A DNA stretch of 64,000 nt from positions 1,178,001 to 1,242,000 of the forward strand of contig CP155577.1 in NCBI GenBank assembly GCA_001306305.2, read 5' to 3'. Below are positions 9,373 to 18,571 of the stretch, in pieces; positions within the stretch are counted from its first letter, which is position 1; every line of letters begins with the position of its first letter. A program made the position numbers and the translations under genes. The DNA comes from Citromicrobium bathyomarinum. Lineage in GTDB: Bacteria; Pseudomonadota; Alphaproteobacteria; Sphingomonadales; Sphingomonadaceae. The notes beneath the pieces are model-generated. The model saw only the letters and a program-made list of their open reading frames with translations. It was not told the origin of the DNA and did not search any database.

Positions 9373-10311
9373 GTGAAAAAGGCGATCGGGGCACTGGTCA
9401 GCCTGATCCTGCTCGCGCTGATCTGGTGGCAGGTCGATCTGTCGTCGATCCGCGCCGCGCTGGCGGCTGCGGATGGCTGGTGGCTTGCCGCGGGCCTCGC
9501 GACGATCGTGCCTCTGACGCTGGTCACCGCGATGCGTTTCGGCATGCTGACCCAGACGCCGATAGGCCTGTGGTCCGCCACCCGGCTGATCCTGGGCGCA
9601 TCCTCGCTCAACCTCGTGCTGCCATCCAAGCTTGGCGATCTGGCCAAGGCGGTCGCGCTGACCGGTCGCCACGGGTTCGACCCGAAGCTGGCGGTGGGCG
9701 TGGTGGTAATGGAGCGCTCGCTCGACATGGCGGCGCTGCTGTTCTGGGGCGTGCTTGCGCTGCTGTGGGTCGGTTGGGGCGATGCCTGGCTCATGCTCGG
9801 TGCGGCGGGGACTGGCGCATTACTGGTGTTGCTGGTGATCCTGCTCTCGCCGCTGCGGTTCGCGAGCCGGCTCCTCGCGCTCGCCGGGCGGATCGCGCCG
9901 GGTCGGATCGGGCGCTGGTTGTCGGGCTTTGGCGAGACCTGGCAGCAGGCGGTCGGCTGGTTCTGGAGCGACCGCAGGCGCGTGGCCAAGGTTGCCGCCG
10001 TAAGCCTGCTGATCTGGGGCGGGCATCTCGCCCAGTTCTGGCTGTTCGCGCAAGGATTGGGCAGGGTGCCGTTCCTCGACAACATGGCCTTCGCCACGCT
10101 TGCCATCCTGGCCGGATTGCTGCCGTTCACCATGGCCGGGGTCGGCACGCGCGATGCGGCGATCGTGCTGCTTTACGCGCCCTATCTCTCGGCAGGGTCC
10201 GCCGCCGTGCTCGGCGTGCTGGCGACCTTGCGCTATCTCGTGCCCGCAATCGCGGGCCTGCCCTTCATGGGCGACTATCTGGTCCAGGTCCGCAAGGAGC
10301 GCGCCGCATGA
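9373..10311 (+). CDS. Lysylphosphatidylglycerol-synthase-TM / UPF0104 family membrane protein (flippase-like)
   Basis: The 312-aa product is almost wholly hydrophobic with about eight membrane spans. It has the family-typical NLVLPSKLGDLAKAVAL, MERSLDMAALLFWG and LPFTMAGVGTRDAAIVLLY segments. The GTG start has GAGGGAGA upstream. The domain was defined in MprF, where it flips aminoacylated lipid; stand-alone members occur beside glycosyltransferases and are presumed to move lipid-linked intermediates. Here it lies 28 bp after the GT2 gene and overlaps the next gene by ATGA. Confidence 0.85.
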   Translation: MKKAIGALVSLILLALIWWQVDLSSIRAALAAADGWWLAAGLATIVPLTLVTAMRFGMLTQTPIGLWSATRLILGASSLNLVLPSKLGDLAKAVALTGRHGFDPKLAVGVVVMERSLDMAALLFWGVLALLWVGWGDAWLMLGAAGTGALLVLLVILLSPLRFASRLLALAGRIAPGRIGRWLSGFGETWQQAVGWFWSDRRRVAKVAAVSLLIWGGHLAQFWLFAQGLGRVPFLDNMAFATLAILAGLLPFTMAGVGTRDAAIVLLYAPYLSAGSAAVLGVLATLRYLVPAIAGLPFMGDYLVQVRKERAA

Positions 10312-12002
10312 CGATCCTTCCCGCACTCGACGACGCACGCGGCTGGCGCACCCTGCTGTTCGCCGCGACCGGCGTGACCGCGCTGATCTATCTCTACCTT
10401 GCCTTCTTCGTGCCCGGCACGCTGACTTACGCGCCGCTCACGATCCAGGACGATGCCCGCCAGTTCCTCACCTGGATGGCGCGGCTGAATGCCCCGGACG
10501 CGACGCGCGGCGACCTGCTGGCGGATTACTGGCAGTCGGTCGGGCCGTGGGCCTACCGGATGCTGTTCACGGCGGCGAACATGCTCGGCCTCGAACCTCT
10601 GGTCTTCGCCCGCCTGCTGCCGGTGCCGCTGCTGTTCCTTTCCGTCTGGATGGCCTGGCGCATCGCGCTGCTGCTGACCCAGCGCCCGCTCGCGGCCTTT
10701 GCTGCTGCCGCGCTGCTGGCGGGCTTCGTGCTGCACGAGGATTCGATCTACTCGGCCACGCCGCGTGCATTCTCGGCGCCGCTGCTGCTGGTGTTCCTCG
10801 ACGGGCTGCTGCGCAATCGCGGGTGGCAGATGATCCCGACGCTGTTCGTGCTCGGCCTGCTGTACCCCACCACCGCGCTGGTCGCCCTGACGATGATGGG
10901 CCTGTCGCGGGTCGGCTGGCGGCCGTTCCGGATCGATTTCAGGCTCAGGACATGGGTGCTGTGCGGCCTCGGCGCGATAGCGGTCGGCGCGGCGGTGATC
11001 CCTCTGGCTGGCGCAACCGATGGCTGGGGGCCCACGCTGACGATCAGCGATGCGCTGGGGATGGAGAACATGAACACCGGCCTCGCACGCAGCGCGGTGG
11101 TCGGCCTGTCGGGCAAGGTCGATCTGGTGTGCCAGGCGCGCACCGGCCTGCTGCCCGAAATCGTCCCCTGCTGGTCGACCCGGTGGGCCTGGCTGCCCAA
11201 CCTGCTGCTGCTGGTCCCGATGCTGTGGCTCGCCTTCGCGGCAGTGCGGCGCGGCACTTTTCGCGTCGACGGGGAGCCGGGCAATTTCATCTATGCCTGG
11301 GTGCTGATCGCGGGGATCGCGTGGTGGGCGGTGGCGGTCGCCTTCGCCTTTTCGCTCCACCTGCCCAGCCGATATACCCAGCGCACGCTCTCGGTGCTCG
11401 AGTTCATCGCGATCGGGCAGGTGGCCGGCATGTGGCTCGATGCGCGGCTGCGGGCAGGGGCGATCGACGCGCGCGTCTATGCGGGCGGCGGCCTGCTGGC
11501 TGCCTTCCTCGTCGCATCTTTCCTCTCGCCCACCCCGGGGCTGACGCGCCCCGCCGATCCCGGCGCGATCGCGCGGATCGATAGCCTGCCCGATTCAGCG
11601 GTGATTGGCGGAGTGAGCGAGGAGCTGGACTTCATCCCCGCGCTGACCGGCCATCGCACGCTCGCCAGCGCAGAGCATTCAATTCCCTATCACATGGGCT
11701 ATTTCGGCCCGCTTCGGGACCGGCTGGAGGATGCGCTGGCGGCGGTTTCTTCATCCGATCAGGCGGCGCTGGAACAGTATGTCGAGAAATATGGTGTCAC
11801 CGTCATCGCGGTCGACCGTGCCTTCCTGACGCAGGGAACCTTGCCCGAGCGGTGGGATCTGGTCGTGCCCACGGCGTTCCGCGCGGCACAGGCGCGGCTT
11901 GCACGCCAACCTTCAGCCCTGCGCCGCGCTGCGCCCGGCTGCATCATCCACGACGGCGAACTGATGCTGCTCGACGCCGCCTGCCTCGTCCGCAGCCCGT
12001 AA
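10308..12002 (+). CDS. Multispan membrane protein, possible GT-C-like glycosyltransferase
   Basis: Start ATG 10308 overlaps the upstream TGA by 4 nt; the frame is open far upstream but that part is only the shadow of the flippase-like gene. The 564-aa product has about 11 membrane spans. An early QDDARQFLTWMARL acidic loop (~residue 45) follows the first span, as in GT-C enzymes that keep a catalytic Asp in the first periplasmic loop. The C-terminal ~130 residues are soluble (DSLPDSAVIGGVSEELDFIPALTGHR). I do not recognise a named family. Operon context (GT2 plus flippase-like protein) suggests transfer of a polyprenyl-linked sugar at the outer face of the inner membrane. Confidence 0.7.
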   Translation: MTILPALDDARGWRTLLFAATGVTALIYLYLAFFVPGTLTYAPLTIQDDARQFLTWMARLNAPDATRGDLLADYWQSVGPWAYRMLFTAANMLGLEPLVFARLLPVPLLFLSVWMAWRIALLLTQRPLAAFAAAALLAGFVLHEDSIYSATPRAFSAPLLLVFLDGLLRNRGWQMIPTLFVLGLLYPTTALVALTMMGLSRVGWRPFRIDFRLRTWVLCGLGAIAVGAAVIPLAGATDGWGPTLTISDALGMENMNTGLARSAVVGLSGKVDLVCQARTGLLPEIVPCWSTRWAWLPNLLLLVPMLWLAFAAVRRGTFRVDGEPGNFIYAWVLIAGIAWWAVAVAFAFSLHLPSRYTQRTLSVLEFIAIGQVAGMWLDARLRAGAIDARVYAGGGLLAAFLVASFLSPTPGLTRPADPGAIARIDSLPDSAVIGGVSEELDFIPALTGHRTLASAEHSIPYHMGYFGPLRDRLEDALAAVSSSDQAALEQYVEKYGVTVIAVDRAFLTQGTLPERWDLVVPTAFRAAQARLARQPSALRRAAPGCIIHDGELMLLDAACLVRSP

Positions 12003-12039
12003 GGCGGGAGTGGAGAGGCAGGCTGAGCGCCGCATATCG

Positions 12040-15000
12040 CTAGTCGATCGCGACGATATTATCGTCCGAATTGCGGTCGATATACTTGTTGTACGGATCG
12101 ATCCCCGCGAAGCTCGGCCGTGTGTCGGTGACGATCCGGATCGTCTGCGAGCCGGAGTGGACGGGGTAGCGGCGCAGCGCCAGCACGTCCTTGCGCTCGA
12201 ACGCGCCCAGACCGGGCTTCTGCGCAAACACGCCCACTTCGATCTCGTCGCTCAGCAGCGCCTTGCGCTCCTTGCCCTGACCATCGGCGTAGAACTTTTC
12301 CGCATCCACGGTGATCTCGGTCTCGAACTTGCCGTCCGCGCGCTTCGTCACCTTGGCCTCGTCCGCCTTCAGATCGTACAGCGTGATCCGCTGAAGCAGG
12401 TCGGTCACCAGATCGCGTTCCTGCTTGTTGCGCGCCAGCGACAGGTAACCGCCGACCAGATCGTTGGCGTTGGCGTAGGGCGGCCCCTTGAACTTGAAGC
12501 GATCGAGCAGGCCGGAAAGCATCGTATTGACGCGATCCTCGCCCAGCCGGTCCTGCAGCAGGTAGGTGACCACCGCACCCTTGCGGTAGTGGATGTAGCC
12601 CTGGTCTTCGACCCGTTCGAGCGGCAGTTCCTCGATCGCCTCGCTGCCGCGCGCGGCAAGGTAGTTGTCCAGCTCGTATTTCAGGAAGCGGCGGATGTTA
12701 TCTTCGCCGTACAGGTGCTTCATCACCATCAGCGCAGAATACTGGGCCATCGTTTCGACCAGCATGGTGCCGCCCTGCTGGTCGGAACTGATCAGCTGGT
12801 GCGCCCAGTACTGGTGGCCCAGTTCGTGCGCGGTGACATAGGTGACGTAGTCAATGCTCTCCGCATCGCCATTATCCGCGATGAAGCCCATGTCTTCGGA
12901 ATAGGGGATCGTCCCGGCAAAGGCCTGCGCGAAGGATGCGTAGCCCGGGAATTCGATGATCCGCGCATAGTCGAACTGGTAGGGGCCGAAATTGGCCTCG
13001 TAATAGTCGAGGCTGACCTCCATCGCGTCCAGCATCCGCTCCACGTTGAAGTCGTGGTTGGGGTGGTGGTAGATTTCCAGCGTGGTGCCGTTGTGCACGC
13101 GCCGGGTCACTTCGTAATCGGCCGACTGGATCGAGAAGAACGCCAGGATCGGCTGCTTCGACACGAACCGCGCCACGCGCCGGTCGCCGCGGACCTCGTC
13201 GGACACGCGGTCGCCGGGGGCGACCGGGGTCTGGCCGGCGACGGTCGAGACCGTGATGTCCGAAGTGACCCACGGCGAATTGCCCACGTAATTGCGGTTG
13301 CGCGCGCTCTCGTCCTCCAGCTTGGCCTGCCGCAGTTCGCCGGGCAGGTCGTATTTGCGCCGGGTTGCCCGGTCGCTCAGCAGGCCGGAGCGGCTCATGC
13401 CGATCTGGGGCACGAACTCGCTGTTGCTGAGGAACGTGCCGTTGCGCACCAGCCGGGTGTCGTCGCCACCGGCACGCATGCCCTGCTGCCAGCGCCGCGT
13501 GGCGAAGGTGAACGTGCCTGTCGCACCCGGGGCCAGCGGCTGATCGAAGCGATAGATGCGGTACTTGTTCTCCTCGTCATCCATGTCGAGGGTTGCGCCC
13601 TCGACTTCGATCGAGCGGATTTCCGCGTCGGAATCGGCCATTCGCAGATGCAGCTGCTCCAGCGGCCTGCCGGTGTTGTTGACGAAAGTGATCGTCCCGC
13701 GCGCTTCCATCCGGGTTTCTTCCGGATAGAGGTCGACGGCGAGCTTCATGTCGGTCGCGGTCGGCTGGGGCAGGTTTTCGTATTTGAGATATTTCTTCTC
13801 GTACGCAGCCAGCTGCGCCTCGACGTCGTCCTGCGTGCGGTACTCGTCGACCACATTCATCTGGTAGAAGATCCATCCGCCCGACACCGCGGCCACGGCC
13901 AGCGCACAGACAAGGATGGCACCCGACGGCGAGGCGAGCCTGCGCGGCAATTGCCGCAGGCGGGGCAGCAGCGCCCCGTCCGCTCCGCGCCGCCACAGCA
14001 TATGGGCGAGCACCGCCAGCACCAGCGCGATCGCGCCCCAGTACAGCCGCAGCCACCAGCCGGTCGACCAGCCGACATTCGCGCCGTTGATATCGGACAC
14101 GCGCATCGTGCCGGTGCTGCCGTAGAGGTAGAGCGGATGCTCGAAGCCGAGGCTGGAAAGCACGATGGTGCCGATCAGGTAGATCACCATGATCCCCCAG
14201 CCGACGAACTTGTTCGGGCTCAGCGCCTGGATGAAGATCGACAGGATCGCGAGCAGCACCATGTCGACCGACATCGGCAGCACGTACCAGGCGAGATACT
14301 TGCCGATCTCGAAATCGGTATAGCCGCGGAAGGCCTGGATCAGCATCGCCGCGACCACGGAGATCAGCAGGGTGGCGATGAGCACGAAGGCGACCGCAAT
14401 CGTCTTGGGCACCATGTACGACCACCCGGGGACCGAGGTTGAATCGATGATCTCGTTGAACTTGCGCTCCCGGTCGCGCCAGACCAGCTCCCCGCCGTAG
14501 TAGATCGCGATGATGATCGGGATCAGCGCGAAGGTGCCCATCAGCGGCTCGATCAGCGCGAAGGTGAGGGGGCGTGCGGGCGTGCCGTAAATCTCGTTAC
14601 CGAAGAACAGCCCGGCGAAGGCGTTGAACAGGCCTATCAGCAGGAGCACGAAGAAGGCGGGGCTGCGCAGCACCTGACCCATCTCGAACCGGGTGCGTGC
14701 GACCAGCCGGGCCCAGCCGGCACGCTCGGGCGTCGGCTGGGGCAGGGTGTCGACCAGCCGCGGCTCCTTCGCCGCCAGTTTCGCCTGCTTCCTGTCGGCC
14801 TTGCGCGCCTTGCGTGCCGAGATCGATTTGCTCGCGAAGCTGAACCGCCAGTAGGCGAGTGCCAGCATGAGGGCGGAAAAGCCCAGCCAGATCGCCCGGT
14901 TGGCCAGCAGAACACCGTCGATCGGCGGGATCAGCGTGTTCGATTCCGCAGCCGTCCAGTAACGGGTCGCATTGCCGAACGCGGCCAGTCCGAAAGGCTC

Positions 15001-15624
15001 GATATAGCTCGCCAGGTCGCGGTATTCGGGCTGGCTCGACATCACCGAGTTGAGGACGATGTAGAGCACCAGAAACAGCACCACGGCGACGTAGGTGTAC
15101 ATCATCGAGCGGGTGATGGTCGCCACTGCAAAGAACAGCGCGCTGACCATGAAGATGCTCGGCAGGGCGAACACGAAATAGGCGAACGCGTAGTAGGAGA
15201 AGCGGTTGGGCCCGATCGTTTCGGGGTCGAGCCACGGCATCAGCGAGCCGATCCAGATGCCCAGCGGCACCACCAGGAAGGCGCATGCGGCGGCGACGAA
15301 AGCGCCGGTGAAGCGCCCGAACAGGTAGCTGAACTTGCTCACCTGGGTGGACCGGATGAGCGGACCGAACCCGCTTTCCTCGTCGCGAACGATCACATTG
15401 GCGACGAAGGCGGTGGTCACGAACATGAAGAACAGCGTCAGGATCATGTGGGTCGTGACGATCGCGACGGGGCTGTTGGCGTTGACATTGCCACCCCCGC
15501 CGATGGTGATGTCGTCACTCGCCATCGCGCCATAGGTCAGCAGGAAGAAGATGACCGTGGCGACCCAGAACACCGGGTTGCGCAGCTGGTAGCGCAGTTC
15601 GAACAGCGCGATTTTTGCAAACAT
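12040..15624 (-). CDS. ABC transporter permease fused to M1-type zinc aminopeptidase domain
   Basis: The 1194-residue protein begins with two permease-like blocks of six or so membrane helices each (residues ~1-260 and ~320-560). A soluble C-terminal half follows with the M1 gluzincin motif HELGH at residues 933-937 and a downstream ligand candidate Glu957 in LVETMAQYSALM. The spacing between them is 19 residues, one more than the textbook 18. Fused proteins of this kind are found beside an ABC ATPase in sphingomonads and Bacteroidetes, but their substrate is unknown. The gene starts 14 bp after the ATPase stop, so the two form an operon. The peptidase domain is probably on the periplasmic side, following the last helix (ILVCALAVAAVSGGWIFY). 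Confidence 0.88.
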   Translation of the reverse strand: MFAKIALFELRYQLRNPVFWVATVIFFLLTYGAMASDDITIGGGGNVNANSPVAIVTTHMILTLFFMFVTTAFVANVIVRDEESGFGPLIRSTQVSKFSYLFGRFTGAFVAAACAFLVVPLGIWIGSLMPWLDPETIGPNRFSYYAFAYFVFALPSIFMVSALFFAVATITRSMMYTYVAVVLFLVLYIVLNSVMSSQPEYRDLASYIEPFGLAAFGNATRYWTAAESNTLIPPIDGVLLANRAIWLGFSALMLALAYWRFSFASKSISARKARKADRKQAKLAAKEPRLVDTLPQPTPERAGWARLVARTRFEMGQVLRSPAFFVLLLIGLFNAFAGLFFGNEIYGTPARPLTFALIEPLMGTFALIPIIIAIYYGGELVWRDRERKFNEIIDSTSVPGWSYMVPKTIAVAFVLIATLLISVVAAMLIQAFRGYTDFEIGKYLAWYVLPMSVDMVLLAILSIFIQALSPNKFVGWGIMVIYLIGTIVLSSLGFEHPLYLYGSTGTMRVSDINGANVGWSTGWWLRLYWGAIALVLAVLAHMLWRRGADGALLPRLRQLPRRLASPSGAILVCALAVAAVSGGWIFYQMNVVDEYRTQDDVEAQLAAYEKKYLKYENLPQPTATDMKLAVDLYPEETRMEARGTITFVNNTGRPLEQLHLRMADSDAEIRSIEVEGATLDMDDEENKYRIYRFDQPLAPGATGTFTFATRRWQQGMRAGGDDTRLVRNGTFLSNSEFVPQIGMSRSGLLSDRATRRKYDLPGELRQAKLEDESARNRNYVGNSPWVTSDITVSTVAGQTPVAPGDRVSDEVRGDRRVARFVSKQPILAFFSIQSADYEVTRRVHNGTTLEIYHHPNHDFNVERMLDAMEVSLDYYEANFGPYQFDYARIIEFPGYASFAQAFAGTIPYSEDMGFIADNGDAESIDYVTYVTAHELGHQYWAHQLISSDQQGGTMLVETMAQYSALMVMKHLYGEDNIRRFLKYELDNYLAARGSEAIEELPLERVEDQGYIHYRKGAVVTYLLQDRLGEDRVNTMLSGLLDRFKFKGPPYANANDLVGGYLSLARNKQERDLVTDLLQRITLYDLKADEAKVTKRADGKFETEITVDAEKFYADGQGKERKALLSDEIEVGVFAQKPGLGAFERKDVLALRRYPVHSGSQTIRIVTDTRPSFAGIDPYNKYIDRNSDDNIVAID

Positions 15625-15638
15625 GGTGCTGCTCCCGC

Positions 15639-16532
15639 TCAGGCGGCGATGTCGGCAGGCGCGCGGCGCGAGCTGGCGAGGGCGGAGAAGTAGACATCCT
15701 CAAGCCCGCCTTCGACGGCCTGGAAACCAGGCCCCGGCGCACCGTCGGACAGGACGTGGATGATCGTCTGGCCCGCGAACAGGCGGGTGGAGATCACCTC
15801 GTATTTCTCGCGCATCTCGTCGAGTTCGGAACGCTCGATGGTCTTGGCCCACACGGTGCCGCGTGCCTTGTCGATCAGCTCCTTGGGTGCGCCTTGCAGG
15901 CTGATCTTGCCGTCGATCAGCACCGCCATGCGCGGGCACAGGTCGGCGACATCCTCCACGATGTGGGTCGAGAGGATCACCACCACGTTCTCGCCGATCT
16001 CGGCCAGCAGGTTGAGGAAGCGGTTGCGCTCTTCGGGGTCGAGCCCGGCGGTCGGTTCGTCGACGATGATGAGGTTGGGGTTGCCGATCAGCGCCTGCGC
16101 AATGCCGAAACGCTGGCGCATCCCGCCGGAAAAGCCTGCGATCGCCTTCTTGCGCACGCCCCACAGGTTCACCTGATTGAGCAGCGTCTCGACCGTCGCC
16201 TTGCGATCCGAAGCGGAGGAGATGCCCTTAAGCACCGCCATGTGATCTAGCATGTCGTATGCGGAAACGCGCGGGTACACGCCGAAATCCTGCGGAAGGT
16301 AGCCGAGCTGCTTGCGCAGTTCCTCGGGATTTTCGAGGATGTCGATCTCGCCGAAGCGGATGCTGCCCGAACTCGGCGTCTGCAGCGTCGCAACCGTACG
16401 CATGAGGGTCGACTTGCCCGCGCCGTTGGGGCCCAGCAGGCCGAACATCCCCTTCGGGATCGACAGGGTGACATCGTCGAGCGCGCGCACTCCATTGGGA
16501 TAGGTGTGCGTGACGTTTTGCAGTTCGAGCAT
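15639..16532 (-). CDS. ABC transporter ATP-binding protein
   Basis: Start ATG 16532 (MLELQNVTHTYPNG) is favoured by GAGGGGAG 11 nt upstream; the longer frame begins at a TTG at 16562. The 297-aa product has Walker A GPNGAGKST, the signature FSGGMRQR, Walker B LIIVDEPTAGLD and the H-loop STHIVED. It is the energising subunit for the permease-peptidase fusion encoded 14 bp downstream, in the pattern of ABC-2 exporters. Confidence 0.93.
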   Translation of the reverse strand: MLELQNVTHTYPNGVRALDDVTLSIPKGMFGLLGPNGAGKSTLMRTVATLQTPSSGSIRFGEIDILENPEELRKQLGYLPQDFGVYPRVSAYDMLDHMAVLKGISSASDRKATVETLLNQVNLWGVRKKAIAGFSGGMRQRFGIAQALIGNPNLIIVDEPTAGLDPEERNRFLNLLAEIGENVVVILSTHIVEDVADLCPRMAVLIDGKISLQGAPKELIDKARGTVWAKTIERSELDEMREKYEVISTRLFAGQTIIHVLSDGAPGPGFQAVEGGLEDVYFSALASSRRAPADIAA

Positions 16533-16651
16533 TGGTAAGCTGACTCCCCTCAAGCTGACCAATGCCTAGCATGAGATCGGGCAGCGTGCCCTGACGCCAA
16601 TCGAAGCGCTGATGTCGCTGGTCGATGAGGCGGCTGACCGCCCGTCGGCTC

Positions 16652-17059
16652 TCAGGCGTTGCCCGCCTTCTTGGCCGCCACCGCAGCATCGAACGCGGCG
16701 GGGTTGTAGTAATAGGGCTTGATCTCGCACACCTTGCCGTCGCGGAAGCGGAACATCTCGCAGGTCTCCGCCGGGGCCAGTCCTTCCTGCGCGAACTGGA
16801 TTTCGAGGATCACCACCGCGTAGTCGCCGCCGGTGGTGGTCTCAATCCGCTTGATCCCGCTGGCATCGACCATGGTGAAGACCAGCGTGTAGAGCTCTCT
16901 CAGCCCGCCGCGACCGGTGAAGCGGCCCTTCATCGGCAGGTGATCGGCCTCGCTGGCGAAGAAGTCTTCGGTCAGCATGGACTCCGCGCGTTCCCAGTCG
17001 CCCGCTCCGGTGGCGGCGTAAAGGTCGTCGATCAGCTTGAGCTTTTCATCGTGCGTCAT
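16652..17059 (-). CDS. SnoaL-like (NTF2-fold) small protein
   Basis: Start ATG 17059 has the strong site GGGAGAGAG upstream. The 135-aa product opens with a SnoaL/NTF2-like helix (KLKLIDDLYAATGAGDWERAESMLTEDF) and ends CEMFRFRDGKVCEIKPYYYNP. The fold holds small hydrophobic ligands and includes isomerases, dehydratases and Rieske beta subunits. It is divergent from the VOC/ferredoxin operon and marks the left edge of the catabolic region. No catalytic residues can be assigned. Confidence 0.75.
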   Translation of the reverse strand: MTHDEKLKLIDDLYAATGAGDWERAESMLTEDFFASEADHLPMKGRFTGRGGLRELYTLVFTMVDASGIKRIETTTGGDYAVVILEIQFAQEGLAPAETCEMFRFRDGKVCEIKPYYYNPAAFDAAVAAKKAGNA

Positions 17060-17169
17060 CACTCTCTCCCGGTTTCTCATCGGGGGCATTCTTTCGATCA
17101 GCCCGCGCGGGGGCACCTGCCGAAATGGTTAGCCTGCGCCGCTCAAGCGTGGCTGCTAGGCCGGTGGAT

Positions 17170-17697
17170 ATGGGAGACGTCGCAAGTCCGGTTCGACAAA
17201 TCGCGTATTTCTGTGAGGATGTCCGCGCAGCGGCGATGGACCACCATCGGCTGTTCGGCTCCGGCCCGTTCTTCGTGCTCGACCGGATTACGCTTGCCCA
17301 TGCGACCTATCGCGGGGCCGACAGCGATCTGGTCCACAGCTCCGCCTATGGCCAGTGGGGGCCGGTGATGGTGGAGTTCGTCCAGCAGGATAGCGCTGGC
17401 GTGTCTCCGTTCCGCGAGATGTTCGCGGAGGGGGAAACCGGGCTGCACCATATCGCGCTGTTCGAGGACGATCTGGAAGCTGCGGTCGCGCGATTTGCCG
17501 ACCAGGGCCACGCGGAGGCGTTTCGCGGGACGATGGAGGACGGCTTCCAGTTCGTTTTCATCGACACCGTCGCCAGCCTTGGGCACATGGTCGAACTTTA
17601 CCGGCCTGTGTCCGCGCTGGTCGGTTTTTACGACATGGTTGCGGACGCGGCGGCCGGGTGGGACGGCAGCGACCCCGTTCGTGTTCTGGAAGGGTGA
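17170..17697 (+). CDS. VOC-family (glyoxalase-like) metalloprotein
   Basis: The product is about 175 aa with two beta-alpha-beta-beta-beta units, starting VRQIAYFCEDV and GLHHIALFEDD. Candidate metal ligands are His in LHHIAL and Glu in VEFVQ and MVELY. It belongs to the glyoxalase/methylmalonyl-CoA-epimerase/dioxygenase superfamily. An in-frame ATG at 17125 is possible; neither start has a strong ribosome site. Its nearest relative in the window is the VOC gene at 45371, which shares the GPFF, MHYRG/THYRG-like and DWDGSDPVR/DWDGNEPLR features. It is followed after 3 nt by the Rieske ferredoxin. Confidence 0.8.
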   Translation: MGDVASPVRQIAYFCEDVRAAAMDHHRLFGSGPFFVLDRITLAHATYRGADSDLVHSSAYGQWGPVMVEFVQQDSAGVSPFREMFAEGETGLHHIALFEDDLEAAVARFADQGHAEAFRGTMEDGFQFVFIDTVASLGHMVELYRPVSALVGFYDMVADAAAGWDGSDPVRVLEG

Positions 17698-17700
17698 TGA

Positions 17701-18051
17701 ATGAGTGCCACGTGGTTTGAGGCTGTTGCGATCGACGCGTTCCCCGAGGATGGGAAGCTCGCGACGAAGCTGGGTGAATGGAATGTCCTGATCGTGCGCG
17801 AGGATGGTGCGTTCACCGCGTTCAACGATTGCTGCACCCACCAGGCCTCTGCCCTTTCGACAGGGCGTGTCCGTCGCGGCACGATCATGTGTCCGCTCCA
17901 CGGCGCGCGGTTCGAGGCGCGCACGGGCAAGTGCATCGGCGGGGCCTATCCTGCCCTGCGCATGTTCGAAACGCGCGAGAGCGAGGGCATGCTGGAGGTC
18001 GCCGTACCGGATCAGCCACCCGCGATTGGCGAGCGGCCCAAGTTCGGCTGA
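17701..18051 (+). CDS. Rieske [2Fe-2S] ferredoxin
   Basis: The 116-aa product has CTHQ at residues ~45-48 and CPLH at ~65-68, the C-x-H / C-x2-H ligands of a Rieske cluster, in a complete small-ferredoxin fold. Such ferredoxins pass electrons from a flavin reductase to Rieske oxygenases or P450s. It is the only ferredoxin in the window and lies ~10 kb from the first oxygenase alpha subunit. No ferredoxin reductase is present. Its start is 3 nt after the VOC stop, implying coupled translation. Confidence 0.9.
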   Translation: MSATWFEAVAIDAFPEDGKLATKLGEWNVLIVREDGAFTAFNDCCTHQASALSTGRVRRGTIMCPLHGARFEARTGKCIGGAYPALRMFETRESEGMLEVAVPDQPPAIGERPKFG

Positions 18052-18138
18052 GGCCTGCTACCCCCTCCAATATTGCACAGCTGGCCCGCGGCCTCGCAGG
18101 CTGTAGGGTCCGCCGAACAATAATGGAGAGGAAATTTC

Positions 18139-18567
18139 ATGAGCTATACCGGCCCGGTCGAGGACCGGCTCGCTATTCGCGAGCTGATCGAAGCCTATGC
18201 GGACGCGGTGACGCGACGCGATGCGGATGATTGGGGCGCTTGCTGGGCACAGGATGCCAAGTGGGAAATGCCCGATTACCCCGAATTTCCGCCGCAGGAA
18301 GGTCGCGATAACATCGTCGCCCTGTGGAAATCGGCGATGGAGCAATATCCCGGCATCATGTTCCAGGCCTGGCCCGGCGCAATCGAGATCGACGGCGACC
18401 ATGCCAAGGTCCGCAGCTGGACCGCGGAAGTCTACGACCAGGGCGACAACACCGTGCGCGATCGCGGCGCCTATGACGACGAATGCGTGAAGGTGGACGG
18501 ACGCTGGGTGTTCTCGCGCCGCAGCTTCCGCAATATTCACAAGCAAATCCAGCCGAAGGGGTGCTGA
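18139..18567 (+). CDS. SnoaL-like (NTF2-fold) protein
   Basis: The 142-aa product begins VEDRLAIRELIEAYADAVTRRDADDWGACWAQDAKWEMPD, the classic SnoaL_4 start, and carries VDGRWVFSRRSFRNIHK near the end. GGAGAGGAAA precedes the ATG. Members of this group include small dehydratases/isomerases and Rieske beta-like proteins. It is the first of two genes with the MDR reductase 4 nt downstream. Confidence 0.82.
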   Translation: MSYTGPVEDRLAIRELIEAYADAVTRRDADDWGACWAQDAKWEMPDYPEFPPQEGRDNIVALWKSAMEQYPGIMFQAWPGAIEIDGDHAKVRSWTAEVYDQGDNTVRDRGAYDDECVKVDGRWVFSRRSFRNIHKQIQPKGC

Positions 18568-18571
18568 GGCG

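Noticed and set aside
12010-14442. 810-aa plus-strand open frame opposite the permease-peptidase gene
   Set aside because: The minus strand carries HELGH and membrane helices in one long frame; the plus frame has no family features.
16591-16651. Possible protein relic reading LTPIEALMSLVDEAADRPSALRR on the plus strand
   Set aside because: Too short to support, no start, and runs into the SnoaL-like gene on the other strand.
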